DNA of 64,000 bases from DB1 sp049323655 (lineage in GTDB: Bacteria; Desulfobacterota; Desulfobulbia; Desulfobulbales; SURF-16): contig JBMONO010000043.1 of assembly GCA_049323655.1 (NCBI GenBank), forward strand, positions 62,001-126,000, given 5' to 3'. The position numbers and the translations under genes were made by a program. Under the pieces are notes generated by a model, which made no database searches, was not told the origin of the DNA, and saw only the letters and a list, made by a program, of their open reading frames with translations. Position 1 is the stretch's first letter. Every line of letters starts with the position of its first letter. Below, piece by piece: positions 18,259 through 29,806 of the stretch.

Positions 18259-20037
18259 ATGACAGTGTTTCCTGACGATTCAGCCCGCCGGGTCAAGGAT
18301 GCGGCGAACATCATCGAGGTCATCGGTGAGCATGTGGCGCTGCGCAAGGCCGGGGCCCGTTATGTCGGCCTCTGCCCTTTTCATGGAGAAAAAACCCCGT
18401 CGTTTACGGTCAGCGAGCAACGGCAGATGTATCACTGCTTTGGCTGCCATGAAAGCGGTGATGTCCTGTCGTTCATGATGAAGTATCACCACATGAGTTT
18501 TCCCGATGCCCTTGTCGCTCTGGCCCGGCGCTATGGCATCACCCTGGAGGAAAGTGAGCTCTCGCCGCTGGAGCGCCGCAAAAAGCATGAGCGCGATCAG
18601 TTGCACCGGGCCAACGAGCAGGCGGCCGCCATCTTTCATCGCTGTCTGCTGGAAAATACCGGCGCGGCCAGGGCGCGTGACTATTTGACCAAGCGGGGAA
18701 TCGGCGCCGACATCATCGGCCGTTTCCAGCTTGGCTATGCGCCGGAGCGCTGGGATTTTCTCAGCCGAGCACTGGCGGAGGCCGGGGTGCCGGAAAAAGA
18801 GGCGGTTGCCGCCGGGCTGCTCGTCCAGAAGGAGGAGGGCGGCGTCTATGATCGCTTCCGAGACCGGGTGATGTTCCCGATCTTTGCGGCGAGCGGTCAG
18901 GTTGTCGGTTTCGGCGGCAGGATACTCGGCGATGGCCAGCCCAAATATCTGAACAGTCCGGAAACCGCGGTGTTCAACAAGAGCGCTACCCTGTTCGGCC
19001 TCTATCAGACGAAGGAGGCGATTCGCAAGGCGGGCAGAAGTCTGCTGGTCGAAGGGAACTTCGATCTCCTCTCCCTGGTGGCGCAGGGGCTGGACTATGT
19101 CGTAGCGCCGCTTGGCACCGCCCTTACCGCCCAGCATGTCAAAATTCTCAAACGGTACAGCGCCGAGGCGATCATTTTGTTTGACGGCGACCAGGCCGGT
19201 ATCAAGGCCGCCATGCGGGCCGTGCCGCTTTTCCTCGCCGAACAGCTCAACGCCCGGGTGGTGGTGCTGCCGCCGGATGAGGATCCGGACTCCTTTGTCC
19301 GCGGCTCCGGCCGGCAGGCGCTGGAGAAGGAGATTGCACAGGCGCGGGAACTGCCGGAGTTTGTCTTTGCAAGGCTGGTGGAGGAGTATGGCTTGAGTCT
19401 GGCCGGTAAAAGCAGGATTTTCCGTGAGTTGCGATCCATCATTGCCGCCATTGGCGCTGCTCCGGAGAAGAAGCTTTTTGCCGCCCATTTCAGCGCGCAA
19501 CTGGGGGTGCCGGCCGAGACCCTGCTTGAGGCGCAGCAGAGGCCGACAGCGGCGAGCCGACCAGCCGCGTCTCCGTCGACGACCAAGGCGGAGAAACCGG
19601 TACGCCTTTCCGACAACTACCGTCGTCTGCTCGAATTTCTTCTTGTTTATCCGGAGTCGCTGCCGCGTTTGCTGGAGGCAGGCATCGAGGAATTTGCCGC
19701 CCGGGAGGATGAGGCGGGACGAAAGATTCTGGATGCCCTCAAAAAGGTGTCGCCCCTGAGCGGTACCCGGATGGATGTTGAGGCCCTGCTTGACAGTCTG
19801 CCGCCACCGGAACGATCCTTGGTGGCAGGCATTCTGGTGGACGGAACCGCCATCGCCGCTGAGGTCAGAGACGCTCTGCTTGACGAGATGGCGACGTGGG
19901 TGGGCCGGCAAGTCTGGCAGCTGCGGAAGGCAGATCTGGTCCAGCGCATTCGGGAGGCGCAGCTCGTCGAAAACGAGACCTTGCTGATGGAATTGCTCGA
20001 AAAGAAAAAAGAAATGGACGAAGCCTCGCATCCATAA
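18259..20037 (+). CDS. dnaG: DNA primase
   Basis: This 592-residue enzyme makes RNA primers for replication. The N-terminal CHC2 zinc finger is CPFHGEKTPSF followed by YHCFGCHESGD; the catalytic core has YLNSPETAVFNKS and the Toprim motifs LVEGNFDLL (Glu) and ILFDGDQAG (Asp-x-Asp). The C-terminal helicase-binding region is about residues 450-592. The start ATG is preceded by GAGAGGGGAGA. It heads a dnaG-rpoD pair as in the classical macromolecular-synthesis operon, but no rpsU gene is found upstream. Confidence 0.97.
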   Translation: MTVFPDDSARRVKDAANIIEVIGEHVALRKAGARYVGLCPFHGEKTPSFTVSEQRQMYHCFGCHESGDVLSFMMKYHHMSFPDALVALARRYGITLEESELSPLERRKKHERDQLHRANEQAAAIFHRCLLENTGAARARDYLTKRGIGADIIGRFQLGYAPERWDFLSRALAEAGVPEKEAVAAGLLVQKEEGGVYDRFRDRVMFPIFAASGQVVGFGGRILGDGQPKYLNSPETAVFNKSATLFGLYQTKEAIRKAGRSLLVEGNFDLLSLVAQGLDYVVAPLGTALTAQHVKILKRYSAEAIILFDGDQAGIKAAMRAVPLFLAEQLNARVVVLPPDEDPDSFVRGSGRQALEKEIAQARELPEFVFARLVEEYGLSLAGKSRIFRELRSIIAAIGAAPEKKLFAAHFSAQLGVPAETLLEAQQRPTAASRPAASPSTTKAEKPVRLSDNYRRLLEFLLVYPESLPRLLEAGIEEFAAREDEAGRKILDALKKVSPLSGTRMDVEALLDSLPPPERSLVAGILVDGTAIAAEVRDALLDEMATWVGRQVWQLRKADLVQRIREAQLVENETLLMELLEKKKEMDEASHP

Positions 20038-20192
20038 TATGGTGTAATCGTTTTAGGGCCGGCCTGATCGACCGGTCGCGCCGAAGGGGGGCGGGGACCG
20101 AAGCCGTTGTGATCGGTTGCCCGGCCGGGGAGCGGACGATCAGCTTCATCCCTGATGTGGGATGGTCACTTTCCTTTGCAGGAGCGTATCTT

Positions 20193-21788
20193 GTGGCAAA
20201 AAGAAAAAAGCTGAATAAAGAGGATGAGCTGGTGGAGGTGGCCGATCAGGCGGAGTTTCTGGCGGCAGGCGATGAACTGCTGTCGGAAAGCCAGGTGGAC
20301 GAGGCTGAAGACGATCTGACTTTTCTCTTTGGCGACGAGGAAGAGGAGGGCGGCGAGGAGCAGGAGAGCGAGGACAACGATTTGTATTATGGCGCCGGTG
20401 ATGATCTGATCAGCGCGGATCCGGCCTCGGCCGCCCTGATGCGGGAGATCGACCCGGTCAAGGCCTATCTGCGGGAAATGGGCGCGGTTCCTCTGCTCTC
20501 TTCCGGAGAAGAAATAGAGATCGCCAAGAAGATAGAAAAGGGGCAGCGCTACATGCAAAGCGGACTGCTCGCCATTCCCGCGACCCTGCAGGTTCTGAAA
20601 AAGATCCGCGATGAGCTGATGGCCGGCAATTGCCAGATTGGCGATGTGCTGCGGGGAGTCGGCGACAAGGAAGGGGCCAAGGCAAAGGATCGCTTCATTC
20701 GGCAGGTCAGCGAGGCGTTGCGGGTCGATCGGGAGCGGAAGGCGCTCCGCACGGACCTCCGGGATGCCGAGTTCGATCAGCCGGCCAGTGTCAAGCTGAT
20801 GGTGCGTATCGATCGCTCCACCCATTCCATTGCCGCCCTTTTTCAGGATGACCTGTTGCAGGGAAAATACCTGACCGAGGCCCTGGATGCGGTCAAGTCT
20901 TTGCTGAAACGTTTTGAAACCCTCAACGCCCGCAGAAAAAACGAGGGGGCAAACGGAGGAAAAATCGATGCGCTTTTCTTTCAGCTTGAAGAGGAATGTG
21001 GCATTGATTATGAATCTCTGGCCCAGGCCCTCGCTCAGATCACCCTGGGGGAGGAGATAAGCCGAGAGGCGAAAAAGGAGCTGACTCACGCCAATCTGCG
21101 ACTGGTGGTCAGCGTTGCCAAAAAATACATGAATCGCGGTCTGCAGCTCCTTGATCTCATTCAGGAGGGCAATATCGGCCTGATGAAGGCGGTGGACAAG
21201 TTCGAATATCGCCGCGGCTTCAAGTTCAGCACCTACGCCACTTGGTGGATCCGGCAGGCCATCAACCGTGCCATCGCTGACCAGGGCCGCACCATCCGTA
21301 TCCCGGTTCACATGATCGATACCATCAACCGCCTTCTGAAAGGGGCAAAGGAATTTGTCCGCGATGAGGGGCGGGAACCCACCCCGGAGGAGATTTCCGA
21401 CCGCCTTGATGTCGATCTGGAAAAGGTTCGCAATATTTTGAAAATCTGCAAGGAGCCTATCTCGCTCGATACCCCGGTTGGTAATGATGAGGAAAGCAAT
21501 CTAACTGATTTCATTGAGGATATTGACGCCATTCCTCCAGATGAGGCGACTATCCAGGACAACCTGCGTCAGCAACTGCGCAAGGTGCTGGGTTCTCTGA
21601 CCGAACGGGAGGAGAGCGTGCTGCGCATGCGCTTTGGTATCGATACGGAAAAGGATCTCACCCTGGAAGAGGTGGGCAAGACCTTTTCCGTCACCCGGGA
21701 GCGCATCCGCCAGATTGAGGCCAAGGCCCTGAAGAAACTGAAACATCCCAATCGCAAGAAACATCTGGAAAGTTTCATCCGAGACTGA
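20193..21788 (+). CDS. rpoD: RNA polymerase primary sigma factor (sigma-70)
   Basis: This is the housekeeping sigma factor of 531 residues. An acidic region 1.1 (about residues 1-70) leads to region 1.2 (DPVKAYLREMG). Region 2 contains LLDLIQEGNIGLMKAVDKF and FSTYATWWIRQAI for -10 recognition and melting, region 3 contains IRIPVHMIDTINRL, and region 4 contains VTRERIRQIEAKALKKLKHP for -35 recognition. The proposed start is a GTG at 20193, preceded by CAGGAGCG. An open frame further upstream overlaps dnaG and is not coding. dprA follows 12 bp downstream. Confidence 0.96.
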   Translation: MAKRKKLNKEDELVEVADQAEFLAAGDELLSESQVDEAEDDLTFLFGDEEEEGGEEQESEDNDLYYGAGDDLISADPASAALMREIDPVKAYLREMGAVPLLSSGEEIEIAKKIEKGQRYMQSGLLAIPATLQVLKKIRDELMAGNCQIGDVLRGVGDKEGAKAKDRFIRQVSEALRVDRERKALRTDLRDAEFDQPASVKLMVRIDRSTHSIAALFQDDLLQGKYLTEALDAVKSLLKRFETLNARRKNEGANGGKIDALFFQLEEECGIDYESLAQALAQITLGEEISREAKKELTHANLRLVVSVAKKYMNRGLQLLDLIQEGNIGLMKAVDKFEYRRGFKFSTYATWWIRQAINRAIADQGRTIRIPVHMIDTINRLLKGAKEFVRDEGREPTPEEISDRLDVDLEKVRNILKICKEPISLDTPVGNDEESNLTDFIEDIDAIPPDEATIQDNLRQQLRKVLGSLTEREESVLRMRFGIDTEKDLTLEEVGKTFSVTRERIRQIEAKALKKLKHPNRKKHLESFIRD

Positions 21789-21800
21789 ATCACCGACGCC

Positions 21801-22919
21801 GTGAATGATTTACGCGACCGGCTCGCCCTTTCCCTCACCCCGGGCCTTGGAGTGCGCGGCTGGAATAAGCTGCTTGCCGAATTTGGCGCCCCGGGTGCCG
21901 TTCTCGATGCCGACCCTGCCCTGATTCGGGCGCGGGTTCGGGGTGTCGGTGAAAAGGTTCTTGCCGCCATTGACCCGAAACGACTGCGGGATGAGGCTGA
22001 GGCGGAACTTGAACGGCTGCGCCGCGCCGGCATGCGAATCATTGCCCGCGGCGCTGATGAGTATCCGGCCCTGCTTGCCGAAATTGCCGACCCTCCTCTT
22101 TTTCTTTATGTGAAAGGCGATGTGGCCCAGCTCCACCGACCCTGTCTGGCGGTGGTCGGCGCCCGGGCCTCCACCCACTACGGCCGGCAGATCGCGGCGG
22201 ATCTCGCCGGCCAGCTCTGCCAGCGGGGAGTGACGGTGGTCAGCGGCCTGGCCCTTGGTATCGATACCGCGGCCCATAGCGGTGCGCTGCGGGTCGGCGG
22301 AGCCACCATCGCCGTGCTCGGCTGCGGGCTGGACGTTGTCTATCCTCGCCAGAATACAAAGCTGTATGAGCAAATCGCCGGCGGCGGCGCCCTGGTTACG
22401 GAATATCGCCTCGGCACTCAGCCGGAGGCCTTTCGCTTTCCGGCCCGCAACCGCATCATCAGCGGCCTGAGCCTTGGCGTGATCGTGGTGGAGGCGGCCC
22501 GCAAGTCCGGCTCGCTCATTACCGCGCGCCTGGCCCTGGAGCAGGGGCGCGAGGTGTTTGCCATCCCCGGGCGCATCGATTCCGGCAAAAGCGAGGGCGC
22601 CCATCGCCTTCTGCAGGAGGGGGCGAAGCTGGTGCACAGGGTCGATGATATCCTGGAGGAAATCGCCCCGGCCCTGCCGGCCGGGCCGGTTGCTCCCTCC
22701 TCATCGTCCCCGCGGAAGCAGGCTGCTCCGGCCCTGACCCCGGACGAGGCAGTACTTTTGGGCCTGCTTGATGTTTACCCCGTCAGTGTTGACGAGCTTA
22801 TCCGGCAGAGCGGCATGGAGGCCGGCAAGGTCAACGAGGTCCTGTTGCTGCTCGAATTGAAGGGGGCGGTGACCGTCCTGCCGGGCCGACTCTATCAGAA
22901 GGGTGGCGCAATGGGCTGA
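21801..22919 (+). CDS. dprA: DNA-processing protein DprA (Smf)
   Basis: The 372-residue protein loads RecA onto incoming single-stranded DNA during natural transformation. The central Rossmann-like domain shows VVGARAST.YG, VVSGLALGIDTAAH, AVLGCGLDVVYP, FPARNRIISGLS and EAARKSGSLITARLALEQGREVFA in proper order. An N-terminal helix-hairpin-helix region and a C-terminal winged-helix (DELIRQSGMEAGKVNEVLLLLELKG) flank it. The start is GTG at 21801, 12 bp after rpoD. Confidence 0.95.
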   Translation: MNDLRDRLALSLTPGLGVRGWNKLLAEFGAPGAVLDADPALIRARVRGVGEKVLAAIDPKRLRDEAEAELERLRRAGMRIIARGADEYPALLAEIADPPLFLYVKGDVAQLHRPCLAVVGARASTHYGRQIAADLAGQLCQRGVTVVSGLALGIDTAAHSGALRVGGATIAVLGCGLDVVYPRQNTKLYEQIAGGGALVTEYRLGTQPEAFRFPARNRIISGLSLGVIVVEAARKSGSLITARLALEQGREVFAIPGRIDSGKSEGAHRLLQEGAKLVHRVDDILEEIAPALPAGPVAPSSSSPRKQAAPALTPDEAVLLGLLDVYPVSVDELIRQSGMEAGKVNEVLLLLELKGAVTVLPGRLYQKGGAMG

Positions 22920-22968
22920 TGGGTGAAGAGGGGCTTTTGTGCGTTTTTTATCATGTCCCACGAAGGGT

Positions 22969-23100
22969 GACAAACCCGTAAAGAGTCTTTTTTCACCACA
23001 GAGGGCACTGAGAGCGCAGAGAAAACATATTTAATTACAATTAGTTATCCCTGTGCGCTCTGTGGTCTCTGTGGTTAATTTTCACTTTTTACGCGACCAT
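22969..23100. repeat. 132-bp inverted-repeat element, copy 2
   Basis: This intergenic copy lies between dprA and topA. It starts GACAAACCCGTAAAGAGTC and ends TTTTTACGCGACCAT. Its arms, CACCACAGAGGGCACTGAGA and CTCTGTGGTCTCTGTGGT, can pair around a central TTAATTACAATTAGTTA. It has the same length as the other two copies. Confidence 0.92.
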
Positions 23101-23136
23101 CAAGGGTACTTGTTTAGCAAAAAACTGAGAATCAAC

Positions 23137-23202
23137 CGCCGAGATAACAGCACTCGGAGATGTCTGCCTGGCATTTGAGATATTTTCTCTGTGCTCTCGG
23201 CG
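23137..23202. repeat. Imperfect inverted repeat upstream of topA
   Basis: Arms CGCCGAGA (23137-23144) and TCTCGGCG (23195-23202) are perfect complements, with further partial pairing inside them (CACTCGGAGA, TTCTCTGTGCTC). The element ends 15 bp before the topA start. It resembles the CACAGAG family in word structure but is not a copy of the 132-bp element. Confidence 0.65.
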
Positions 23203-23216
23203 CTCAATAAAAAGTT

Positions 23217-25499
<2,283 letters not shown>

Positions 25500-25594
25500 T
25501 GTTGTAAAAAATATTTGATTTCTGCCGGCCGAGTGACGAAAATAATTTTAGAAAACATCTCATCCATGACAATTCCCTTTCTCAGGAGGCTGCC

Positions 25595-25948
25595 ATGATT
25601 TCCGGAATTCATTCCTCTCTCTCCGCTCTCCACGCCTTTGCCAGGAAGCAGGAATCTATTGCCGACAATACCGCCAACGTCGCCACCGACGGCTTCAAAA
25701 AGACGCGGGTGACCATGGAAAACCAGGCAAACGGCGCTGTTGCGCCCCGGGTCGAGAGAATCACGGCGCCGGGACCGCTGGTTGCCCGGCAGGGAGAGGA
25801 AGGCGAGGAACTGGTGGAAATGTCGAACGTCGAAATCAGTGAGGAGATCCCGCAGGCAATGCTCAACCGCCGTTCCTATCAGGCCAATCTCGCCACCGTC
25901 CGGATCAGTGACGAGATGCTCGGCAGTCTGCTTGATGTCGTCGGCTGA
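25595..25948 (+). CDS. Orphan FlgC-like flagellar rod-family protein
   Basis: The 117-residue protein joins the two ends of flagellar rod/hook proteins. The N-terminal rod domain reads IADNTANVATDGFKKTRV; the C-terminal domain reads AMLNRRSYQANLATVRISDEMLGSLLDVVG, as in FlgC. The middle is very short (about 30 residues, Pro/Glu-rich), so it is more compact than FlgC (about 135 residues). No other flagellar gene is in the window. It may be a stray rod-family member with a non-flagellar or accessory role. An AGGAGG ribosome-binding site precedes the ATG. Confidence 0.8.
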   Translation: MISGIHSSLSALHAFARKQESIADNTANVATDGFKKTRVTMENQANGAVAPRVERITAPGPLVARQGEEGEELVEMSNVEISEEIPQAMLNRRSYQANLATVRISDEMLGSLLDVVG

Positions 25949-26018
25949 AAAGGTGGTGATGTGAGGAGGGGCGGGGAAAACGCCCCTCTGGCGGACACGG
26001 AACCAATCAACGTACCAA

Positions 26019-27308
26019 TCATCCCAGCTCGTTGTGGGTGATTCTGCCTCCCAGCAGGGTGAGCACTGCCCTGCCAATCAGTTCCTGGTTAAGAAAAGGC
26101 GAGTTGCAGCTTTTCGACACCACGCTCTCCCTGGTATAGACATATCGTTTTTCCGGATCGATAACCGCGATATCGGCCGGGCTTCCCTCGACGAGGGTGC
26201 CGCCCGGAACCCCGATAATGCGCGCCGGTGCTGTTGAAAGCAGTTCCACCATGCGAATCGGGCTCAGCAGGTTTTGCCGCACCAGGGCCAGGGTCAGGGG
26301 CACGGCTGTTTCCAAGCCGATGATGCCATTGGCTGCCTGGTCGAATTCAACTTCTTTTTCCATGGCGCTGTGCGGCGCATGGTCAGTGGCAATGGCGTCC
26401 AGGGTACCGTCGGCCAGGCCGGTGATGATCGCCGCCACATCCTCTTCGGTGCGCAGGGGCGGATTCATCTTCGCCCTGGTGTCATAGCTGGCGACCGCCT
26501 CCTCGGTCAGGGTGAAATAATGCGGCGCGGTTTCCGCCGTCACCCGGCAGCCCATGTCTTTGGCCCGGCGGATGAGGGCAACGGCTTCCCGGGTGCTGAC
26601 GTGAGCGATGTGAATCGGTCGCTTGACATAGTCGGCCAGGGCGAGATCACGGTAGACCATGATCTCTTCGGCGACCCGGGGAATGCCGCGCAATCCAAGC
26701 CGGGTGGAGAGCGCTCCTTCGTTCATCACGCCGTTTGCGCTCAAGCTCATTTCCTCGGCATGGGAGATGACGAGCAGGCCGTGATTGCCGCTGTATTCGA
26801 GGGCGCGACGCATGAGCTGGCTGTTGGCAACCGGTCGGCCGTCATCGGAAACCGCCACCGCTCCGGCCTTCCGCAGTTCGCCGAATTCGGCCAGGTCGGT
26901 TCCCTGGCTGTTTTTGCTGATGGCAGCCACCGGGTAGACGCGGGCATGGCCTTCCAGGCGTGCCTTCGTCATGATCAGAGAGGTGACGGCCTGATTGTCA
27001 TTGACCGGCCGGGTGTTCGGCATGCAGGCGACTGCGGTGAAACCACCGGCAGCTGCGGCGAGGGTGCCGGTGGCAATGGTTTCTTTGTACTCTTCCCCCG
27101 GTTCGCGAAGATGGACATGCATGTCAATGAGTCCTGGCAGCAGCCATTTGCCCTGAAGATCAAAGGTCTTCGTCGCTGCCGGAACGGAAAGGGTGCCGGC
27201 CGGTCCGATCCGGCTGATCATACCATTTTCAATAAGCAGATCGGCCGGGGTGTCAATGGCGGCGGCCGGGTCAATGAGTCGGCCGCCGCGGAGCAGCAAG
27301 GTGCTCAT
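26019..27308 (-). CDS. pyrC: Dihydroorotase
   Basis: This 429-residue zinc amidohydrolase closes the dihydroorotate ring in pyrimidine synthesis. The metal-binding entry is LIDMHVHLREPG (near residue 60), followed by GGFTAVACMPNT, VISHAEE, IHIAHVST and ATDHAPH. This is the class I type that pairs with aspartate carbamoyltransferase. Its start ATG overlaps the pyrB stop in the sequence ATGA, so the two are translated in tandem. Confidence 0.95.
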   Translation of the reverse strand: MSTLLLRGGRLIDPAAAIDTPADLLIENGMISRIGPAGTLSVPAATKTFDLQGKWLLPGLIDMHVHLREPGEEYKETIATGTLAAAAGGFTAVACMPNTRPVNDNQAVTSLIMTKARLEGHARVYPVAAISKNSQGTDLAEFGELRKAGAVAVSDDGRPVANSQLMRRALEYSGNHGLLVISHAEEMSLSANGVMNEGALSTRLGLRGIPRVAEEIMVYRDLALADYVKRPIHIAHVSTREAVALIRRAKDMGCRVTAETAPHYFTLTEEAVASYDTRAKMNPPLRTEEDVAAIITGLADGTLDAIATDHAPHSAMEKEVEFDQAANGIIGLETAVPLTLALVRQNLLSPIRMVELLSTAPARIIGVPGGTLVEGSPADIAVIDPEKRYVYTRESVVSKSCNSPFLNQELIGRAVLTLLGGRITHNELG

Positions 27309-28243
27309 CGTTCGTCCCCTCCCATAATGAGATAGAGCAGGGCCATGCGCACAGCGACCCCGTTGGTGACCTGATCCATGATAACCGACTGAGCTCCGTC
27401 CGCGATGTCAAAGGTCATTTCCACCCCGCGGTTGATGGGGCCGGGGTGCATGACGATGGCATCCTTTTTTGCGAGTTTCATGCGATTTCTGTTGATGCCG
27501 AAAAAGGAGGCATATTCACGCAGGGTCGGAAAGAGCGGATCCTGCTGGCGTTCCTTCTGTATCCGCAAAGCCATGACCACATCGGCATCGCGGAGGGCGT
27601 CCTCCACCGTCGGGCAAACCGTGGCGCCCATGTCCTCGATGCCGGCCGGGATCAGGGTCGCCGGACCGCTGACCGCAACATGGGCGCCCATTTTACTGAA
27701 GCCGAGAATGTTGGAATGGGCAACCCGGCTGTGGCTGATATCGCCGATGATGGCGACTTTCAGTCCGGCGATGGTCTGTTTGTGGTGGCGGACGGTCATC
27801 AAATCGAGCAGGGCCTGGCTTGGATGTTCGTGAGTGCCGTCGCCGGCATTGATCACCGAGGCGGTGATATGGTGCGCCAGCAGGTGGGGGGTGCCGGAAC
27901 TTGCGTGGCGGATGACGATGATGTCCGGGTTCATGGAGGACAGGTTACGAGCGGTGTCAATCAGGGTCTCTCCTTTGGTTGCGCTGCTGGTCGAGGCGGC
28001 GATGTTGAAGGTGTCGGCGCTCATTCTTTTGGCGGCGATTTCAAAGGAGAGGCGGGTGCGGGTGCTTGGCTCGAAAAAGAGGTGGATGACCGTCTTGCCG
28101 CGCAGGGTCGGAACTTTTTTGATGGAGCGCTGGGATATTTCTTTGAAGGACTCCGCTGCTGCGAGAATAAAGTTAATGTCGGCTACGGAGAGTTCCTCCA
28201 TGCCGAGGATGTGCTTGTGCTGAAAACGGTATTCTGATTCCAT
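27305..28243 (-). CDS. pyrB: Aspartate carbamoyltransferase catalytic subunit
   Basis: The 312-residue enzyme condenses carbamoyl phosphate with aspartate. It shows the carbamoyl-phosphate site FEPSTRTRLSFE, the ATKGETLIDTA loop, IRHASSGTPH, DGTHEHPSQALLD and HPGPINRGVE. No pyrI regulatory subunit gene is adjacent, in keeping with the pyrB-pyrC type in which the subunits may associate. lepB lies 130 bp upstream on the same strand. Confidence 0.96.
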   Translation of the reverse strand: MESEYRFQHKHILGMEELSVADINFILAAAESFKEISQRSIKKVPTLRGKTVIHLFFEPSTRTRLSFEIAAKRMSADTFNIAASTSSATKGETLIDTARNLSSMNPDIIVIRHASSGTPHLLAHHITASVINAGDGTHEHPSQALLDLMTVRHHKQTIAGLKVAIIGDISHSRVAHSNILGFSKMGAHVAVSGPATLIPAGIEDMGATVCPTVEDALRDADVVMALRIQKERQQDPLFPTLREYASFFGINRNRMKLAKKDAIVMHPGPINRGVEMTFDIADGAQSVIMDQVTNGVAVRMALLYLIMGGDER

Positions 28244-28373
28244 GGATGCCGTTGGTAAAAAAAAAACTGACTGTCGGAAGAGATTAAAAATGGTGTTGTC
28301 CCGCTGTCGGCCCGGGATTTAGGCCATGGGCAGGCATCGTTGCCGAATCGTCTGGCCGCCTCGAAACGGGCGG

Positions 28374-29003
28374 TTAGTGAATGATATCACCTATCCGACG
28401 CCAGCGTACAGAAAAATCTTCCTTGTTCCAGGACCAGTAGATGAGAAAGGCCTTGCCTTTCACTGCCTTCAGGTCGACAAAGCCCCAGAACCGGCTGTCA
28501 TGGCTGTTGTCGCGGTTGTCCCCCATGACGAAGAGGGAATGAGGAGGGACGGTGACGGGGCCAAAGTTGTCACGCGGTGGAACAGGGCCGGGGTAGATAG
28601 TGCGGTCGAGATGCACGGCATTGTCCACCGTGATTTCCGCATTGTTGACAAAGACCTTTTTGTTTTTGATTTCAATGCGGTCGCCGGCAACGCCGATGAC
28701 ACGCTTGATGAAGTCCTGGGAGGGATTTTCCGGGTATTTAAAGACGACCACGTCCAGCCGTTCCGGAGAACCGAGAGGGACCCAGGCCTCGCCGGTAAAA
28801 GGGTTTTTGATCCCATAGCCAAATTTGTTGACCAGGATATGGTCGCCGATCAGGAGGGTGGGAATCATGGAGCCGGAGGGAATTTTAAATGCCTGAACAA
28901 CAAAGGTGCGAATGAAGAGGGCGAGGATCAGCGCAACAACAATTGCTTCAACATATTCGCGGATGACGGATTTTTTTTTGGCGTGTGACAAGCTGTGCTC
29001 CAT
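28374..29003 (-). CDS. lepB: Signal peptidase I
   Basis: This 209-residue membrane protease removes signal peptides from secreted proteins. A single N-terminal transmembrane helix (residues 19-37) is followed by the catalytic motif IPSGSMIPTL (Ser45), the general base Lys100 in FIKRVIGVAGD, and box E GDNRDNSHDSRFWG. The ATG at 29003 is chosen because it gives the short cytoplasmic tail usual for one-helix enzymes; a frame extension up to 29111 has no support. A run of nine A (sense strand) encodes part of its Lys-rich N terminus. Confidence 0.93.
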   Translation of the reverse strand: MEHSLSHAKKKSVIREYVEAIVVALILALFIRTFVVQAFKIPSGSMIPTLLIGDHILVNKFGYGIKNPFTGEAWVPLGSPERLDVVVFKYPENPSQDFIKRVIGVAGDRIEIKNKKVFVNNAEITVDNAVHLDRTIYPGPVPPRDNFGPVTVPPHSLFVMGDNRDNSHDSRFWGFVDLKAVKGKAFLIYWSWNKEDFSVRWRRIGDIIH

Positions 29004-29806
29004 GTGTGCCTGATGGGTAAACCCGGAGAAAAGAGATGTTCTGGAATAAAATTTGCTTTTTTGTGACGACAAGGCGTCCGCAAAGACGGCTGTTTGGTCG
29101 TTGTTTGGCAAGCCTGCGCATGCGCACGGGCACTGGTTACAGTAATGACAAATGGGTGATTATTACTCCATACAGGGTGAAAAAACAAGGGCGTTTCTGT
29201 GAAACGTCCCGACCGGGCACGCAACGGTTCTCTTCCTGCGGCTGGCCGGCCGAGGCCGAGGGGGAGAAAGGTGGCGGTGGTTTTTTTTTGTGCGGAAAAT
29301 AAATTGTGATGGTGTGAAAAACGCCCGATCTCTTGCGTTGCCGCGGGATCGCGAAATGCTCGACGTACCATATGGACGACCGTGCTTTTGTGCTCCCACC
29401 GCGCATTGGATAGCGAACTTTTTCGTCGTGCAGCGAGATGATTTTTACCTGTTCAGCAATTTAGGGGTGCTTCGGAGTAACATGCTAGAATTAAAATAAA
29501 AAAAAATACGGTGCCATCCGCAATTCGGGGGCCCCAATATATGGTGGCGAAGGGAGAAACTTTCCACCAAATGTTGGATCGCATATTTTTTTGTTCAGGT
29601 TTGGCAGAGGAAAAACAGGGAGGAAAAAGCGGTAACAAGTCAAATTACCGTGTGTTTTTAAATAGTTTGCTGTTGACATTCGTTTGTGGAAATGTGTTTA
29701 ATATTTTTGTGTCACTCTATCATGCGCCACCTTGGCGCCTACCGGTTCGGGAAGGAAATTTTTTTTTCACAGCAATATGGCGCCACAAAAATTATCTAAA
29801 GTGAGT
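29004..29806. other. Long AT-rich intergenic region between lepB and pilM
   Basis: No convincing gene is seen in these 803 bp; the open frames are short, overlap one another and lack ribosome-binding sites or family motifs. The region is richer in A+T than its surroundings and has long T and A runs (around 29281 and 29500). It must contain the divergent promoters of lepB and the pilus operon. Small hairpins occur, such as GCGCCACCTTGGCGC near 29725, but I recognise no known RNA. Confidence 0.6.
29673..29702 (+). promoter_or_regulatory. Sigma-70 promoter of the pilus operon
   Basis: A perfect -35 box TTGACA (29673-29678) and the -10 box TTTAAT (29697-29702, five of six consensus bases) are separated by 18 bp. 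It lies about 105 bp upstream of pilM in otherwise non-coding DNA. Confidence 0.65.

Noticed and set aside
19896..20192. N-terminal extension of rpoD upstream of the GTG
   Set aside because: It overlaps dnaG in another frame and has no sigma-factor sequence; the GTG at 20193 has its own ribosome-binding site.
29290..29499. 69-codon open frame in the lepB-pilM gap
   Set aside because: No ribosome-binding site, no motif, and it overlaps other equally poor frames in AT-rich DNA.
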